Below, one piece after another: positions 26,333-36,925 of a stretch of DNA of 64,000 nucleotides (positions within the stretch are counted from its first letter, which is position 1; every line of letters begins with the position of its first letter). The translations under genes were made by a program, and so were the position numbers. The stretch covers positions 28,367 through 92,366 of the forward strand of contig SIAN01000014.1 of the NCBI GenBank assembly GCA_009691715.1, in the 5' to 3' direction. Source of the stretch: Planctomycetota bacterium (lineage in GTDB: Bacteria; Planctomycetota; B15-G4; SIAN01). Below the pieces are notes generated by a model that ran no database searches, had not been told where the DNA came from, and was given only the letters and a program-made list of their open reading frames with translations.

Positions 26333-27157
26333 ATGGCCGCACTCAATAAAGCCGCTCGCGTCGCACAGGCCGAGCGGAAGTTCGCTGTCGGTGCTTCCAC
26401 GTCGCGGGCGCTCAAGACCTGGATCACGACGCTGCCGCAGTCGGTGCTGCTGGCGGTCATCGCCCTGCTGCCGTCGTTCGTCTGGATGCAGCTGAGCGGC
26501 GGCTACGACGCGGACGCGCCGGCGCGCACGATGTTCGAGAAGATCATTGACCAGCTGATCGATTCCGCCTGCAGCGGTGTGCTGTCGGGAATGGTGATCT
26601 ACGTTGCCTTCAAGCGCCTGATGCGCGAGCCGGCCGCGCTCGGCACGGCAATCTCGACAGGAATGCGGCGTTTCGTGCCGCTCCTCGTGACCGGCCTGAT
26701 CACCGCGGCGCTGGTGGTGCTGCCTCTCGTCGCGATGTTTGTGCTGAGCCAAGGCGCCAACTCCGACCTGAAAACGAGCCTGCTCCTGATGGTCGGGGTC
26801 GTCGCCGGCATCGCCTCCATGATCGTGACGGCGATGTTCGCCGCGGCGTCGGGCGCCATCATCATCGAATCGCTCGGTCCACTCGCGGCGCTGAAGCGCA
26901 GCCTTCAACTGACCAAGGACTATCGATTCCCGATCTTCTGGTGCTCATTTCTGGTCGGGATCATCGCCGGAATCGTCACCGGGATCTTCACGCTGATCGG
27001 AACGCTTGCGCTCTTGAGCCTCCCGCAGCTCATGCCGATCCTGATCGCCGTCGCAGTCACCCCGCTCACCTCGACCCTCTCCGCCGTCGTCTACCACGAC
27101 CTGCGCGCCACCAAGGAAGGCGTGGATCTCGCGGAACTGTCGCGCGTCTTCAACTGA
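26333..27157 (+). CDS. Polytopic membrane protein of unknown function
   Basis: 274 residues, start ATG 26333 with a strong ribosome site (GAGGGGGA) 7 bases upstream. About six hydrophobic spans: residues 36-52, 75-95, 108-135, 148-175, 205-228 and 230-250. Between spans lies GAIIIESLGPLAALKRSLQL followed by TKDYRFPIF, a pattern seen in the cytoplasmic loop of glycerophosphodiester-phosphodiesterase-type and DUF7847-like membrane proteins. No catalytic motif seen. It converges on the RDD gene (12-base gap). Confidence 0.75.
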   Translation: MAALNKAARVAQAERKFAVGASTSRALKTWITTLPQSVLLAVIALLPSFVWMQLSGGYDADAPARTMFEKIIDQLIDSACSGVLSGMVIYVAFKRLMREPAALGTAISTGMRRFVPLLVTGLITAALVVLPLVAMFVLSQGANSDLKTSLLLMVGVVAGIASMIVTAMFAAASGAIIIESLGPLAALKRSLQLTKDYRFPIFWCSFLVGIIAGIVTGIFTLIGTLALLSLPQLMPILIAVAVTPLTSTLSAVVYHDLRATKEGVDLAELSRVFN

Positions 27158-27169
27158 TCGCTGCGCCGG

Positions 27170-28102
27170 TCAGCCGCTCTTGCTGGTCTTGCGCTTGCCG
27201 AAGAGGAGGCGTTGTTCGAGGTGGGCGCGCTGCGCCGCGTAGAAGGCGAGCAGGAAGCGTTGCGGGTCGACGTCCCTTTGCGACCTCGGCCAGCCGATCT
27301 TGATCTGAACGCGTTCGCGCACGACGTCGAGCGCCTGCTCCTTGTCGGGACGGTCGCTGCGAAGCAGATCCGCCAGCACCTCGAGCTCGTATTCACCGTA
27401 GTAGGCGAGCTGCGCCGCGGTGAAGGTGAACTCGGCGGCCGCCGCCGTGGCGTCTGGCCGCTCGCGCGTCGCTTCTTCACTGAGGTCGGAGAGCAGGACC
27501 GCGCGCGGAGAGTGGATCACGACGGTTCCGGCCAGCAGGTCGCCGATCCGCTGGCGATCCTTGTTCAGCAGCGGCACGGCGCCGAGCACGACGATCCACG
27601 CGAAGCTCGCGACGCCGATCCAGGCCGGGGCGTCCTTCAACAGATCGCCTTGGCTCGACAGCACCGCGAACGGCAGGACGATCTCGACTTCGCGCGTCAG
27701 ATTGCGCACGACGATCGCGCGCGCCGTGAGCCTCCCTCCGGCGCGGTCGATGACGCGCAGCGAGGCGACCTTCTTGCCGAGCGTGCGCCCCTGCCAGCGC
27801 AGCTCGCACCATGGGAAGTAGACGAACGTCAGCGCAAACAGGCCGAGCAGTGCCACCGCTACCACAGCATTTCCGGGCAGAAAGACCGCGCCGACCGCCA
27901 GCAGCACGATCCCCGCGAGGATCACCGCGCTGTCCACCAGGAACGCGAGCATCCGGTCGCCGACTGCGGCGAGTTCGATCGGCAGCGGCACGCCTTCCGG
28001 CGTGACCAGCGTGCGCACCGTCCGCGGGTTGCCAGCGACCCCGATCGCCAGTCGCGGCGTCGACGCGGTCGTGTTCACGACGGCCCTCGCGACGGCGGTC
28101 AC
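27170..28102 (-). CDS. RDD-family membrane protein
   Basis: 310 residues. The RDD motif lies in ELAAVGDRMLAFLVDSAVIL (Arg, then Asp), followed by RWQGRTLGKKVASLRVID and LLNKDRQRIGDLLAGTVVI, all typical of RDD proteins, which have three to four membrane spans and often accompany transporters or SpoIIM/MoxR clusters. A soluble C-terminal part (LAYYGEYELEVLADLLRS) of about 100 residues is helical. The GTG start at 28102 overlaps the SpoIIM stop (GTGA), making it the last gene of the six-gene cluster. Function in cluster unknown. Confidence 0.88.
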   Translation of the reverse strand: MTAVARAVVNTTASTPRLAIGVAGNPRTVRTLVTPEGVPLPIELAAVGDRMLAFLVDSAVILAGIVLLAVGAVFLPGNAVVAVALLGLFALTFVYFPWCELRWQGRTLGKKVASLRVIDRAGGRLTARAIVVRNLTREVEIVLPFAVLSSQGDLLKDAPAWIGVASFAWIVVLGAVPLLNKDRQRIGDLLAGTVVIHSPRAVLLSDLSEEATRERPDATAAAAEFTFTAAQLAYYGEYELEVLADLLRSDRPDKEQALDVVRERVQIKIGWPRSQRDVDPQRFLLAFYAAQRAHLEQRLLFGKRKTSKSG

Positions 28103-29118
28103 GTCGCCGCCTTTCGGCGCGGCCAGCCGAGGTAAACGATCCAGCCGATCGCGGTCGTCGTCGCCAGCCCGTAGCGCACCGGCACCGAATCGACCATCTG
28201 CCGGAAGAAGCCTTCGATGGCGGCCGCCAGCACCAACATCGCGATCGCGCCGATCGCCAGCACGCCGGCATCGCGGCCGCGCCGCGCGAGCTCCTCCTTG
28301 CGAGTCCGCTCGCCGGGGAAGGCCACGGCATGGCCGAGCTCGAGGCCGCCCGCGCCGCCCAACACCACCGCGAACAGCTCGGTCACGCCATGCGGCAGGA
28401 TCCAGCCGAACCAGTCGAGGCCGAGCCCCTTGTCGACGAACAGCGCCGACATCGCGCCGAGCGCGAACCCGTTCATCACCAGCAACAGGAACGTAGGCAC
28501 CCCAAGCGCGAATCCGAGCGCGAAGCAGAGCAGCGTGACGCGCGCGTTGTGGGTGAAGAGGAAGCTGGCGAAAGCGGCGAGGGGTCCGGAATCGGAATCG
28601 CCGGCGGAATCCACCCGCCAGTCGCTGTAGAGCGTCTTGCGCAGCTCCTCGACCGACGTGGAATAGCTGCGGTGCTGCACCATCTGCGCATCGATAAAGG
28701 TGAAGTAGCGCTCCGGGTCGGCGCGGGTCGCGAAGTAGGCGGTCGCTCCGCCGCCGAGCATGAACAGCGCCGACAGCAGCACGTGACGCGACAACTGGCG
28801 GAACGTGCGCGGAAAGACGTCGACGACAAAGCGTCGCACCGCCTCGCCGAGCAGATGGCGCGTGCCGTAGACCACGAAGTAGGAGCGCTGGCAGAGGTTC
28901 TCGAGCCAGGCGACCAGGTTGCGGTCCATCGCGATGTGGCGCGCGACCGACAGCGATGCCAGGACCGCGCGGTAGAGCGCTGGCAGACGCGACAGTTCGC
29001 CCGGCGAGAGCGCGCGCACGCCCTCCTTCTCCGCGCGCACGATCAACGCCTCGAGCTCGCGCCAGCGGCGTTCGCGCTCGGCGCGGAAGCGGGCGCTGCG
29101 AAGCGTGAGCGCCTTCAT
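28099..29118 (-). CDS. SpoIIM-family (stage II sporulation protein M-like) membrane protein
   Basis: 339 residues from ATG 29118. The N-terminal ~100 residues are soluble and helical (RALSPGELSRLPALYRAVLA). Membrane spans follow, with SpoIIM family traits: FLFTHNARVTLLCFALGFA, VPTFLLLVMNGFALGAMSAL and WFGWILPHGVTELFAVVLGG. The family is named from Bacillus engulfment, but homologues in MoxR/DUF58 clusters of non-sporulating bacteria have an unknown envelope role. Both ends overlap neighbours by 4 bases (ATGA with DUF58, GTGA with RDD). A much longer frame upstream is a shadow of the DUF58 gene. Confidence 0.9.
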   Translation of the reverse strand: MKALTLRSARFRAERERRWRELEALIVRAEKEGVRALSPGELSRLPALYRAVLASLSVARHIAMDRNLVAWLENLCQRSYFVVYGTRHLLGEAVRRFVVDVFPRTFRQLSRHVLLSALFMLGGGATAYFATRADPERYFTFIDAQMVQHRSYSTSVEELRKTLYSDWRVDSAGDSDSGPLAAFASFLFTHNARVTLLCFALGFALGVPTFLLLVMNGFALGAMSALFVDKGLGLDWFGWILPHGVTELFAVVLGGAGGLELGHAVAFPGERTRKEELARRGRDAGVLAIGAIAMLVLAAAIEGFFRQMVDSVPVRYGLATTTAIGWIVYLGWPRRKAAT

Positions 29119-30427
29119 GCCACGAGCTCCCGACGCTGGACGTCGAGGTAGCGGTCGATCAGCCCGGCGCGCACCGATTCGGCCGGTGCATCGAGGACCA
29201 GCACGCCGAGCCGACGCACCTTCTCCAGAACCAGCGCGCGGTCGCGCACCATCTCGGTCGCCGCGACTGCCTGATGCAAGGTACGCGGCGTGTCCGGCGC
29301 GGCGGACGCGATGCGATCGAGCTCGGCGTCGCGCACCGCGACCAGCAAGACGACGTGGCGGCGCGCGAGTCGGCCGAGATTCTCGACCAGCAGCTCGGCG
29401 TCGATCGCGTCGCCGAAGTCGGTGAAGACCACCACCAGCGAGCGGCGCGACAGGCGGCGCGTGAGTTCGGTGAGGCCGAGCGTGTAGTTCGACTCCTCGG
29501 TCGCCGATTCGAGTTCGGCGGCGGCGCGACGCAGGCGCTCGAACTGCGCGGTTCCGGAAAAGAAGGGCGTGAAGGAGCGCACGGTCGCGTCGAACGCGAA
29601 CAGCGCGACGCGATCCTCCGCCTTCAATGCCACATACCCGAGCAGCAGCGCGGCGTTGATGGCGCGATCGAGCCGGGAAACTCCGTCGATTGGCTCGCGC
29701 ATGCGTTGTCCGGTGTCGAAGGCGAGGACCAGCGGGTGGTTGCGTTCGGCGCGCAGCTCGCGGCAGAGCAGCTTCATGTGGCGCGCGGTCGCCTTCCAGT
29801 CGATGGTGCGCGGATCGAAGCCCGGCACGAACTCGCGCAGCGCCGCGAACTCCGAGCCGTCGCCTTGGAAGCGCTCGACCTTCTTGCCCGCCCACGGCGA
29901 GCGGCGCGCCAGCTCGATCGCCGCCTGCCGCACCGCGCGCACGTCGGGCACGATCAGCGTCTGCCGATCGAGCGGAACACGAGCGATCCGCTCGATGAGT
30001 CCGAGCGGCCCGCTCCAGCAGAGCCACGCCTCGCGCAACGTCGCCGCGCCGCGCTCGCGCGGACGCAACTCGACCTTGGTGCGCACGACGCCGTCGGCGG
30101 CGAACGTGACCTCGAGCGTCGGTGGCGCGGCGAGTCGCTCGCTCATCTCCAATCGCACCGCCACCGCTCGCGGTGCCCCGGATGGCGCCGTCCGCAGCAC
30201 GACGAACGCCGGATCGGCATCGCCGACGAACAACTGCTCCGGGAAGTCGACGTCGATCGCGATCGCGCTGCGTCGTCGGCACAGCAGCGCGTCGGCCGCC
30301 AGCGTCGCGCCGATGGCCGCCAGCGCCGCCATCCACGGCCCGAGCCAACGCGGCCCGAGTACAAATGGCAGCAGCGCCAACGGCAGCAGCGCCGCGATAC
30401 AGAGCACCGCGCGTCGCGTCGGTCGCA

Positions 30428-30431
<4 letters not shown>
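29115..30431 (-). CDS. DUF58 / von Willebrand A-like domain protein
   Basis: 438 residues. Two N-terminal spans ([18 protein letters not shown] and the next segment), an immunoglobulin-like stretch, then the DUF58 core: [38 protein letters not shown] and a MIDAS-like [11 protein letters not shown], ending with [23 protein letters not shown]58 proteins partner MoxR ATPases, which remodel or insert metal into VWA-type clients. The stop overlaps the SpoIIM start; the start overlaps the MoxR stop (30428-30431). Confidence 0.92.
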
Positions 30432-31370
<939 letters not shown>

Positions 31371-31384
<14 letters not shown>

Positions 31385-32657
31385 GCAGCACGGTCTCCTT
31401 CAAGCGGTGGGCGCGCCGCGCAAGCGCGAGCGCCGGGGTCGAGTCGTTTCCATCCGTACGGGCGAAGGCGGCGGCATCGAACGCACGCAGCTCGTCACGC
31501 AGCGCGGGGTCGCGCACGCGTTCGCCGAGCCACTCGCGCAACGCCGCACCGCGCAACGCGGCCGGCGCATGCAGCGTCGCACCGAGCGTCGTCAGCGTCT
31601 CCTCGACGTAGCGGCGCGCCGAGTGGCCGGCGTGGCCGCCCGCCTCCATCAGCTCGCCCACATTGTCAAGCAACGCCGCCTTGCCGGTCTCGAACCCTGG
31701 CTGCGGCGGTCGCGGCGAACCGAAGCGCACCGACGCGCCCCACGACAGCAGCGCCGCGCCGACCAGCACATGCAGCGTGATCCAGAGCAGCGGCGGCTTG
31801 AACAGATCGCTCCACGCCGACGGCGCGACGCCATAACCGTGCGCGACTTCGTCGACCCACAGCGTCCCTTCGACGCCCAACAGTTCGACCAGCGCCATCG
31901 CGAGTGCCGCGTTATCGCCGCGACCGATGCCGTGCGTCGCGACCAAGTCGGGATCGGCCAGCACGATTCGGGGCGGCTCGCTGCGTGTGCGGCCGATCAG
32001 GATGCCCTCGTCGCAGGCGAGCAGCGGCTCGAGGTCGACGTCGCGCATCAGTTGCGGTCGGAGCAAAGTTGGCTCGAGGCCGAGCGTGTTCTCGGTCCAC
32101 AGTCCTTCGCCAGCCGACTCGACCCGCACGATCTCGCTGTCCGACCGCGTGACACCGAGGCGGCGCAACGGATCGAGCGCCACGGACTCCGGCCGCTCGA
32201 CGACGTAGAGGGCGCGCGATTGCTTTCCCTGTTCGACCTCCCGCCGCGGCAGCACCAACAACATCGGCACCGCTGCCGACAGCAGCTCGTTCGTCAGCGC
32301 CTCGGCCTTCTCTTCGTCGTCGAAGAGCGTCTCGAGGTCATTCGCCACTGGTTCGGCGACGATCAGCGCATCGTCATCGGCGACCCGCGCCGCCGTCGCA
32401 TGGCGCGACAGCACGACCGTGCGTCCCTGCGACTTCAGCAGCTCGTACCACGCAGCATGGCCGAGCGCCGAGCGCGAAAAGCCGTCGGCACGATGGCTCT
32501 CGATCCAGCCGAGCTCCTGCTGCAGCAGCGACAGCGCGATCCCGCCGATCAACGACAACACGCCGATCGCGACGATGATCCGCGTCGCGCGCGGCGTCGC
32601 GCCCTGCGCCTCGACCAGCGCGGTCGGTGTCGGATCGGCACCGGGCGGGGCCGTCAT
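31371..32657 (-). CDS. DUF4350 membrane-anchored protein
   Basis: 428 residues from ATG 32657. One N-terminal span ([20 protein letters not shown]), then a periplasmic-type domain with DUF4350 traits: [37 protein letters not shown], and a second span near [18 protein letters not shown] before a helical C-terminus. Such proteins often sit in MoxR/DUF58/DUF4129 operons. Start overlaps the DUF4129 stop (ATGA); the stop lies inside the MoxR start region. Role unknown. Confidence 0.85.
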
Positions 32658-33337
32658 CGCGCCACTCCGGCCGGCAACGCCGCTTTGAGGCGCTGCGCCT
32701 CCTCCCATTCGGCAACACCGACCGGCTGCACCGCGAACCGGCCGCGTTCGACCAACGCCACCAGTCCCGCCAGCGGCTCGACGCCTGCGGAGGGCAGCGC
32801 GCGCACGATCTCGCGAGCGGTGCGACCGACGGGCGGCGCGCGTTGCAGCGCCTCGAACATCGAGCGAAACACCTGCAGCAGCAAGGCGTGGATCGCCTCT
32901 TCGTGACGGCCGTCAGCCGCCAGCGTCGATGGGTCGCCGGGCGACGCGACGCCCGCGGTCATCGCGACCGGAGTCGCGACATCCCGCTTCCCGAGTGCGC
33001 GTTCCGTTGGCGCCCGTGCTGGCAACCGCGATCGCTTCAGGCGATCACCGATGAGGCGCACCACGACGATCGCGATGAACACCAGCGCTGCGCCACCCAC
33101 CAACCAGCCGACCCACTCCGGAGTCTTTCCCGATTCGTGCCACGGCTCATCCGGTTGCGATGGCGGCAGCTCCGTCTGGTAGTCGCCCTGCTCGAGGATC
33201 GCGCGCGCCCGCTCCCGCAGCGCCTCGGGCGATTCCCCTTCCGCCGCCACCAGCCGGACTGAATCCGACAGCAACGCCGCTCCGGCGAAACCGGACGAAC
33301 GCGCTGCGGACACGACGGGCCGGGCCGAGACAGACAT
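32654..33337 (-). CDS. DUF4129 domain protein
   Basis: 227 residues from ATG 33337. Begins with a weakly hydrophobic segment (ARSSGFAGAALLSDSVRLV), a central span (WVGWLVGGAALVFIAIVVVR) and a C-terminal DUF4129 helical domain (EEAIHALLLQVFRSMFEALQ, GRTAREIVRALPSAG). In relatives this domain is at the end of transglutaminase-like proteins or stands alone in MoxR clusters. First intact gene of the cluster; the frame runs on to 33436 without family similarity. It stops in a 4-base overlap with DUF4350. Confidence 0.85.
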   Translation of the reverse strand: MSVSARPVVSAARSSGFAGAALLSDSVRLVAAEGESPEALRERARAILEQGDYQTELPPSQPDEPWHESGKTPEWVGWLVGGAALVFIAIVVVRLIGDRLKRSRLPARAPTERALGKRDVATPVAMTAGVASPGDPSTLAADGRHEEAIHALLLQVFRSMFEALQRAPPVGRTAREIVRALPSAGVEPLAGLVALVERGRFAVQPVGVAEWEEAQRLKAALPAGVAR

Positions 33338-33339
33338 CG

Positions 33340-33916
33340 CCGCGGATCGTAACGCGCCGCGATCGGGCGACCTCGCCAACAGGCCGTCGGCTTGCTCTTC
33401 AGCACCATCGCGATGCCGACCGCGGCGACCGTCCAACCGGCGACCGCGTCGATCGGCTCGGCCTTGGTGAAGGCGTCGGAGAAGTGGTACCAGATCCAGT
33501 GCGACGCGTTCTGGCTCAGGAACGCGAACAGCCCCAGCATCGGGCCAAGCAGAACGCTGCCGACGAATCCGCGGCCGGTCGCCAGCAGCGCCAGCACCAG
33601 CGCACCGAGGAGGTTGCTGCCGAACTCAAGCAGGAGGCTGGTCGGCGCCGGCGTCGCGTTGGCGGCATTCTCCGGCCAGCGGACGATCATCCCCGAGCCC
33701 GTCGCACGTACCTTTTCGACCCACGACGTAGAGCGCTGCGTCGTCGGCATTCGCGTGATCGAGCCAAGGAACCATGTAGGTCCCCGGCGGCGTCGCCTTC
33801 AGCGCGGCGGCCACTTCCGCCTCGTTCGGCATCTGCGCAAACGAGTCATCCGTGATGCCGAGCGCCATATGTGACACGGTGCCCCACACAAACTCGAGGA
33901 TGCCACCGACCAGCAC
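33340..33916 (-). pseudogene. Small membrane protein gene broken by a frameshift
   Basis: The first part, from GTG 33916, reads LVGGILEFVWGTVSHMALGI, then MPNEAEVAAALKATPPGTYM and VPWLDHANADDAALY. At about 33733-33745 coding shifts frame to SWVEKVRATGSGMIVRW, LLLEFGSNLLGALVLALLA, GFVGSVLLGPMLGLFAFLSQ and IDAVAGWTVAAVGIAMVLKS. Together these match a known type of ~160-180-residue protein with four spans. The second frame has no stop until 33037, so the original stop near 33350 is also lost. One base inserted in the stretch would rejoin the halves. Position before the MoxR cluster does not imply function. Confidence 0.65.
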
Positions 33917-33988
33917 GGCGAGCAGGATGCGTCCCCTGCGTTTGTCCCTCGCGACGATCCGCTCACGTAGCGCTCACGAGGCGCTCCG

Positions 33989-34981
33989 TCATTCGGACGC
34001 GCCGAATCCAGCAGCGGAGAGGTCGGGCGGAGTGCCCGACGACGAGTCACTTGGCGCAGAAACCGTGGACGGATCGGAAGCGAGCGAATCGCGGGGCGGC
34101 GCCGCCCGCTCCTTGCGTGGCGCGTGCATGACGCGCTCGACCTCGGCGCGCGCCTCGGCTTCGGCCTGGACTTGCTCGTCGTCCTGCGCCGCGAGGCCGA
34201 GCGTGGGCGCCGACTTCAGCTCCTCCTCGCTCGGAGCCTTGGTGGTCCAGAGCTCCGCGGCCGGCTCCCACTTCTCCGGCACCGTGCCGATCGCTTCGAT
34301 CGAGATCTCGCCGAACTGCACCGTCTGCGTGACGCGGATCAGGCAGGCGCGCATCAGCTCGAGGATGGCGAGGAAGTGGCCGATGAGGTCGACGCGCGTG
34401 GTGTCGTGCTGGAAGACTGCTTGGAATGCCACCTTCTGCGCCGTGCGCAGCATTTGGAGCAGGTCGCCGATGTATTCGGAGAGCGGGCGGTCGGCGACGA
34501 TCGTGTTGCCGGCGTCGTGGTCGAGTCCGGCGTCGGAGAGGACCTTCCGGAACGCCTCGACCAGATGCCAGAGCCCGAGCTCTTCGAGCGGCACGCCGGC
34601 ATCCGTGACTTGCGGGCGACTGACGTGGATGAGATCGCGACCGACCGAGCGGCGATCGAGGATGCGGGTTGCTTCCTTCAGCTGCCGGTACTCGAGCAGC
34701 CGCTGGATCAGCTCCTCCTCGGGATCGAGTTCGCGTGCGAGGTCGACCTCCTCGCGCGGCAGCAGCGAGCGCGCCTTGATCGCCATCAGCGTCGTCGCCA
34801 TGACGAGGAATTCGCCGGCGACATCGACGTCGATCGTCTTCAGGTCCTTCAGGTGCGCGAGGTACTGATCGCAGATGCGGACCAGCGACACCTCGCGGAT
34901 GTCCATCTCCTCCTTCTGCACCAGATAGAGCAGCAGGTCGAGCGGACCGGCGAAGTTGCCGAGCTGGAAGTGGTGGTCCAT
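33989..34981 (-). CDS. scpA: Segregation and condensation protein A
   Basis: 330 residues. ScpA is the kleisin that closes the SMC ring for chromosome segregation. Family signature near the start: FAGPLDLLLYLVQKEEMDIR, then MATTLMAIKARSLLPREEVD, and a C-terminal winged-helix region (FLAILELMRACLIRVTQTVQ, FGEISIEAIG). The last ~80 residues are an acidic, disordered extension (EEELKSAPTLGLAAQDDEQ) beyond the usual end. scpB is not in the window. The site-2 protease gene lies 19 bases upstream on the same strand, suggesting cotranscription. Confidence 0.95.
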   Translation of the reverse strand: MDHHFQLGNFAGPLDLLLYLVQKEEMDIREVSLVRICDQYLAHLKDLKTIDVDVAGEFLVMATTLMAIKARSLLPREEVDLARELDPEEELIQRLLEYRQLKEATRILDRRSVGRDLIHVSRPQVTDAGVPLEELGLWHLVEAFRKVLSDAGLDHDAGNTIVADRPLSEYIGDLLQMLRTAQKVAFQAVFQHDTTRVDLIGHFLAILELMRACLIRVTQTVQFGEISIEAIGTVPEKWEPAAELWTTKAPSEEELKSAPTLGLAAQDDEQVQAEAEARAEVERVMHAPRKERAAPPRDSLASDPSTVSAPSDSSSGTPPDLSAAGFGASE

Positions 34982-35000
34982 CGGTCGCTCGTCCCGGCTC

Positions 35001-35717
35001 CTAGTAGAAGATCGGCAGGTCGCCGGGCATGAGCATCGCGCCCCACCATCTGCCGAACGGCACCAGGAACGCGTCGTTGATCCGGGCCAGGACGCCGAAG
35101 TACATGAGCGCCAGCAGGAGCATCAGGCCGCCCGCAGCACCGATCCGGTAGTAGGTTTCGCGGATGCCACGCGGCAGGAAATAGCCGAGCACGCGATGTC
35201 CGTCGAGCGGCGGAATCGGCAGCATGTTGAAGAAGGCGAGTTGCAGGTTGAGCCGGATCGCCTGCAAGAGCATCAACGACGAGAGCTTGAACGGATCGAT
35301 CCCGCGCAGTTCGGTGTGGAACCAGTAGGCCGCGGTGAAGAAGAGCGCGAGCACGACGTTCATCGCCGGCCCGGCCGCCGAGGTCAGCATCATGTCGCGC
35401 AACGGCTTGCGCATGTTCCACGGCACGACCGGGACCGGCTTCGCGGCGCAGATGCCGATGTTCGAGCCCTGCAGCGGCCCGAACAGCATCATCAGCGGGA
35501 GGAGTACGGTGAAGATCGGGTCGAGGTGGACGATCGGGTTGAGCGTCAGCCGTCCCATCCGCTCGGCCGTGTCGTCGCCGAGCTTCTTCGCGCTCCAAGC
35601 GTGGCCGTACTCATGGAAGGTCAGCGACAGGATGAGCAGGATGAAGTAGACGATCTTCGAGATCGTCAGCTCGTCCATGTCCAGGTAACTCGCCGGGACC
35701 AGAGTGAAAGCGGCCAT
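35001..35717 (-). CDS. Site-2 protease family (M50) membrane metallopeptidase
   Basis: 238 residues. HExxH zinc motif in LTFHEYGHAWSAKKLGDDTA inside the first span, and the second motif NMLPIPPLDGHRVLGYFLP with its zinc-binding Asp. About five to six spans. This short rhomboid-sized M50 group lacks PDZ domains and usually sits next to scpA and trpS in bacteria. Start ATG 35717 or 35680 (MDELTISKIV); the first is used here. It diverges from kdsD; the 138-base gap holds both promoters. Confidence 0.92.
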   Translation of the reverse strand: MAAFTLVPASYLDMDELTISKIVYFILLILSLTFHEYGHAWSAKKLGDDTAERMGRLTLNPIVHLDPIFTVLLPLMMLFGPLQGSNIGICAAKPVPVVPWNMRKPLRDMMLTSAAGPAMNVVLALFFTAAYWFHTELRGIDPFKLSSLMLLQAIRLNLQLAFFNMLPIPPLDGHRVLGYFLPRGIRETYYRIGAAGGLMLLLALMYFGVLARINDAFLVPFGRWWGAMLMPGDLPIFY

Positions 35718-35855
35718 TGCGACGGGGAGACGCTCCGTTGGGGCGCGCGGTCGCGCCGTGCAGGTCCGAGCTGAGCCCTGAAAACGCGGGGTACGATAGC
35801 CGCGCTGATTTCCCCGCGAAGCCCAGGCACGGCATCGCGCGCTCGCCGGAACCCC

Positions 35856-36854
35856 ATGCCCGACAACGACTTGTCCCCGGAACAACTGCTCGCCACGGCG
35901 CGCGACGTCCTCCAACAGGAGGCGCGCGCGATCGCGGGTCTGGCAGAGCAATTGGGCTCGCCATTCATCGCCGCGGCTGCGGCACTGCACGCCTGTCGCG
36001 GCATGGTCGTCGTGACCGGCATGGGCAAAGCAGGCTTGGTCGGCGCGAAGATCTCGGCCACCCTCGCCTCGACCGGCACGCGCTCCTACTTCCTCCACCC
36101 GGCCGACGCCGCGCACGGCGACCTCGGGCGGCTCGACGAAGCCGACGTGGTCGTCGCGCTGTCGTTCTCAGGCACCACCGAGGAAGTCGTCCGGCTGCTC
36201 GAACCGATCCGCCGGATCGGGGCGAAGCTGATCGCGGTGACCGGCCATCCGGAGAGCCTGCTCGGGAGGTTCGCCGACCTCGTGCTCGATGTCGGCAAGG
36301 TGGTCGAGGCCTGCCCGCTCGGGCTGGCGCCGACCACCAGCACCTCGGTGATGCTCGCGCTCGGCGACGCGCTGGCGCTCACGATCATGCGCCGGCGCAA
36401 CTTCGCCCCCGAGGACTTCGCCCGCTTCCACCCGGCCGGCGCGCTCGGCCGCAAGCTGCTGACCGTAGGTGAGGTGATGCGCAAGGGGCGCGACGCGCCG
36501 ATCGTGCCGATCGGGACGTCACTGCTGGCGGCGGTGAAGGCGATGACCGACACCCGCGCGGGCGCCGTCACGGTGGTCGAGCCGGGCGGGAAAGCGGTCG
36601 GCTTCTACACCGATGGCGATCTGCGCCGGAACGTCGTGCAGTGGGCTGATCGCGGCGGCCTCGACCTGACCCGGCGGACCATCGACGAGGTGATGACGCG
36701 CCAGCCGCGAACGATCGGGTCCGGCCACCTCGCCACCGAAGCGCTCCACCTGATGAAGGAACATCAGCTCGACCAGATCCTGGTAGTCGACGACAGCGGC
36801 CGGGCGGCTGGGCTGCTGGATGTGCAGGATCTGCTCCGAGTCGGGCTCGTGTAG
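35856..36854 (+). CDS. kdsD: D-arabinose-5-phosphate isomerase (KpsF/GutQ family)
   Basis: 332 residues. Converts ribulose-5-P to arabinose-5-P, the precursor of KDO for lipopolysaccharide. SIS domain, residues 1-190: VVVTGMGKAGLVGAKISATL, ALSFSGTTEEVVRLL, GLAPTTSTSVMLALGDAL and FHPAGALGRKLL. Two CBS domains fill about 210-330 (AVKAMTDTRAGAVTVVEPGG and LMKEHQLDQILVVDDSG). Length and order are those of the full enzyme. It precedes kdsC, but 766 bases holding a DUF4143 remnant now separate them, so the kdsD-kdsC junction has been invaded. Confidence 0.95.
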   Translation: MPDNDLSPEQLLATARDVLQQEARAIAGLAEQLGSPFIAAAAALHACRGMVVVTGMGKAGLVGAKISATLASTGTRSYFLHPADAAHGDLGRLDEADVVVALSFSGTTEEVVRLLEPIRRIGAKLIAVTGHPESLLGRFADLVLDVGKVVEACPLGLAPTTSTSVMLALGDALALTIMRRRNFAPEDFARFHPAGALGRKLLTVGEVMRKGRDAPIVPIGTSLLAAVKAMTDTRAGAVTVVEPGGKAVGFYTDGDLRRNVVQWADRGGLDLTRRTIDEVMTRQPRTIGSGHLATEALHLMKEHQLDQILVVDDSGRAAGLLDVQDLLRVGLV

Positions 36855-36925
36855 CGGGCAAAGTCCGATTGCTTCCGTTGGGACGCGGGCCGAATCGCCC
36901 GGGGAATAGTTCGGAATTAGCTCTC

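Noticed and set aside
28099..30348. 749-residue frame joining SpoIIM to an upstream extension
   Set aside because: The extension is the off-frame shadow of the DUF58 gene and is Arg-rich low-complexity; the ATG at 29118 in an ATGA overlap is the real start.
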